From: Thalassospira sp. TSL5-1
GTDB lineage: Bacteria; Pseudomonadota; Alphaproteobacteria; Rhodospirillales; Thalassospiraceae
Assembly (NCBI RefSeq): GCF_001907695.1
Contig: NZ_KV880638.1
Span: 62,882 to 126,881, forward strand
DNA: 64,000 nucleotides
Direction of reading: 5' to 3'
In this document: positions 63,997 through 64,000 of the stretch, in pieces
Position numbering within the stretch: position 1 is the first letter of the stretch
How the letters are laid out: each line of letters opens with the position of its first letter
The notes under the pieces: generated by a model
What the model was told of the DNA's origin: nothing
The model's input: only the letters and a program-made list of their open reading frames with translations
Databases searched by the model: none
Position numbers and translations under genes: made by a program

Positions 63997-64000
63997 CTTT

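Overview
The window reads as a chromosome segment of a free-living, Gram-negative alphaproteobacterium. The main evidence is the BioR-type biotin regulator with TTATCTATAA operators, an Irr-type Fur paralogue, the lnt–XRE–metK–trmB and miaB–phoH–ybeY–corC–lnt gene orders, ornithine-lipid genes and a 931-residue IF2. Gene style suggests the Rhodospirillales/Thalassospira area; this is inference from family memory, not a database match. I found no rRNA, tRNA, CRISPR, insertion sequence or prophage. Coding density is high and most genes sit in tight operons with 4-bp ATGA/GTGA overlaps.

Left part (1–19 kb): the 3'-truncated end of a degenerate EAL-domain protein; the ADP-heptose genes gmhA–hldE; a nucleotidyltransferase-like protein and cbiB/cobD on the minus strand, divergent from a corrin-ring operon (cbiX with a long histidine tail, cobH, cobL, cobI, a cbiG–cobJ fusion, cobM). 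Next comes a compact operon of a circularly permuted ATP-grasp protein, an alpha-E protein, a transglutaminase-like protein and the proteasome-like peptidase Anbu. It has a good sigma-70 promoter and a perfect terminator hairpin. A biotin locus follows: bioR, then bioY–bioB, with exact BioR boxes at both promoters.

Middle (19–41 kb): a P3A-type proton ATPase, a CHAP-domain lipoprotein, a long acyltransferase–alpha/beta-hydrolase fusion, a small-gene zone (RidA-like gene abutting an Lrp fragment, an unrecognised protein, a YciI protein, a rubrerythrin, Irr), a nitronate-monooxygenase-like flavoprotein, then the conserved minus-strand transcription/translation cluster rimP–nusA–ylxR–infB–rbfA–truB–rpsO–pnp.

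Heme-uptake island (41–51 kb, minus strand, read right to left): ECF sigma factor, FecR anti-sigma, HasR-like TonB receptor with an STN signalling domain, a secreted HasA-type hemophore, a type I secretion ABC ATPase and its membrane-fusion protein, and a heme oxygenase. The chain covers sensing, secretion, capture, import and heme breakdown. Candidate Fur-box-like palindromes lie upstream of the sigma factor, receptor and hemophore genes. The hemophore carries a C-terminal RTX-like calcium-binding segment absent from the classical short HasA; this is the most distinctive single protein in the window.

Right part (51–64 kb): trmB, metK, an XRE regulator, lnt, corC-like, ybeY, phoH, miaB, olsA/plsC, olsB and fur on the minus strand, a plus-strand TusA-like gene, then rimI and tsaB at the edge. 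Iron is a recurring theme (Irr, Fur, rubrerythrin, has locus).
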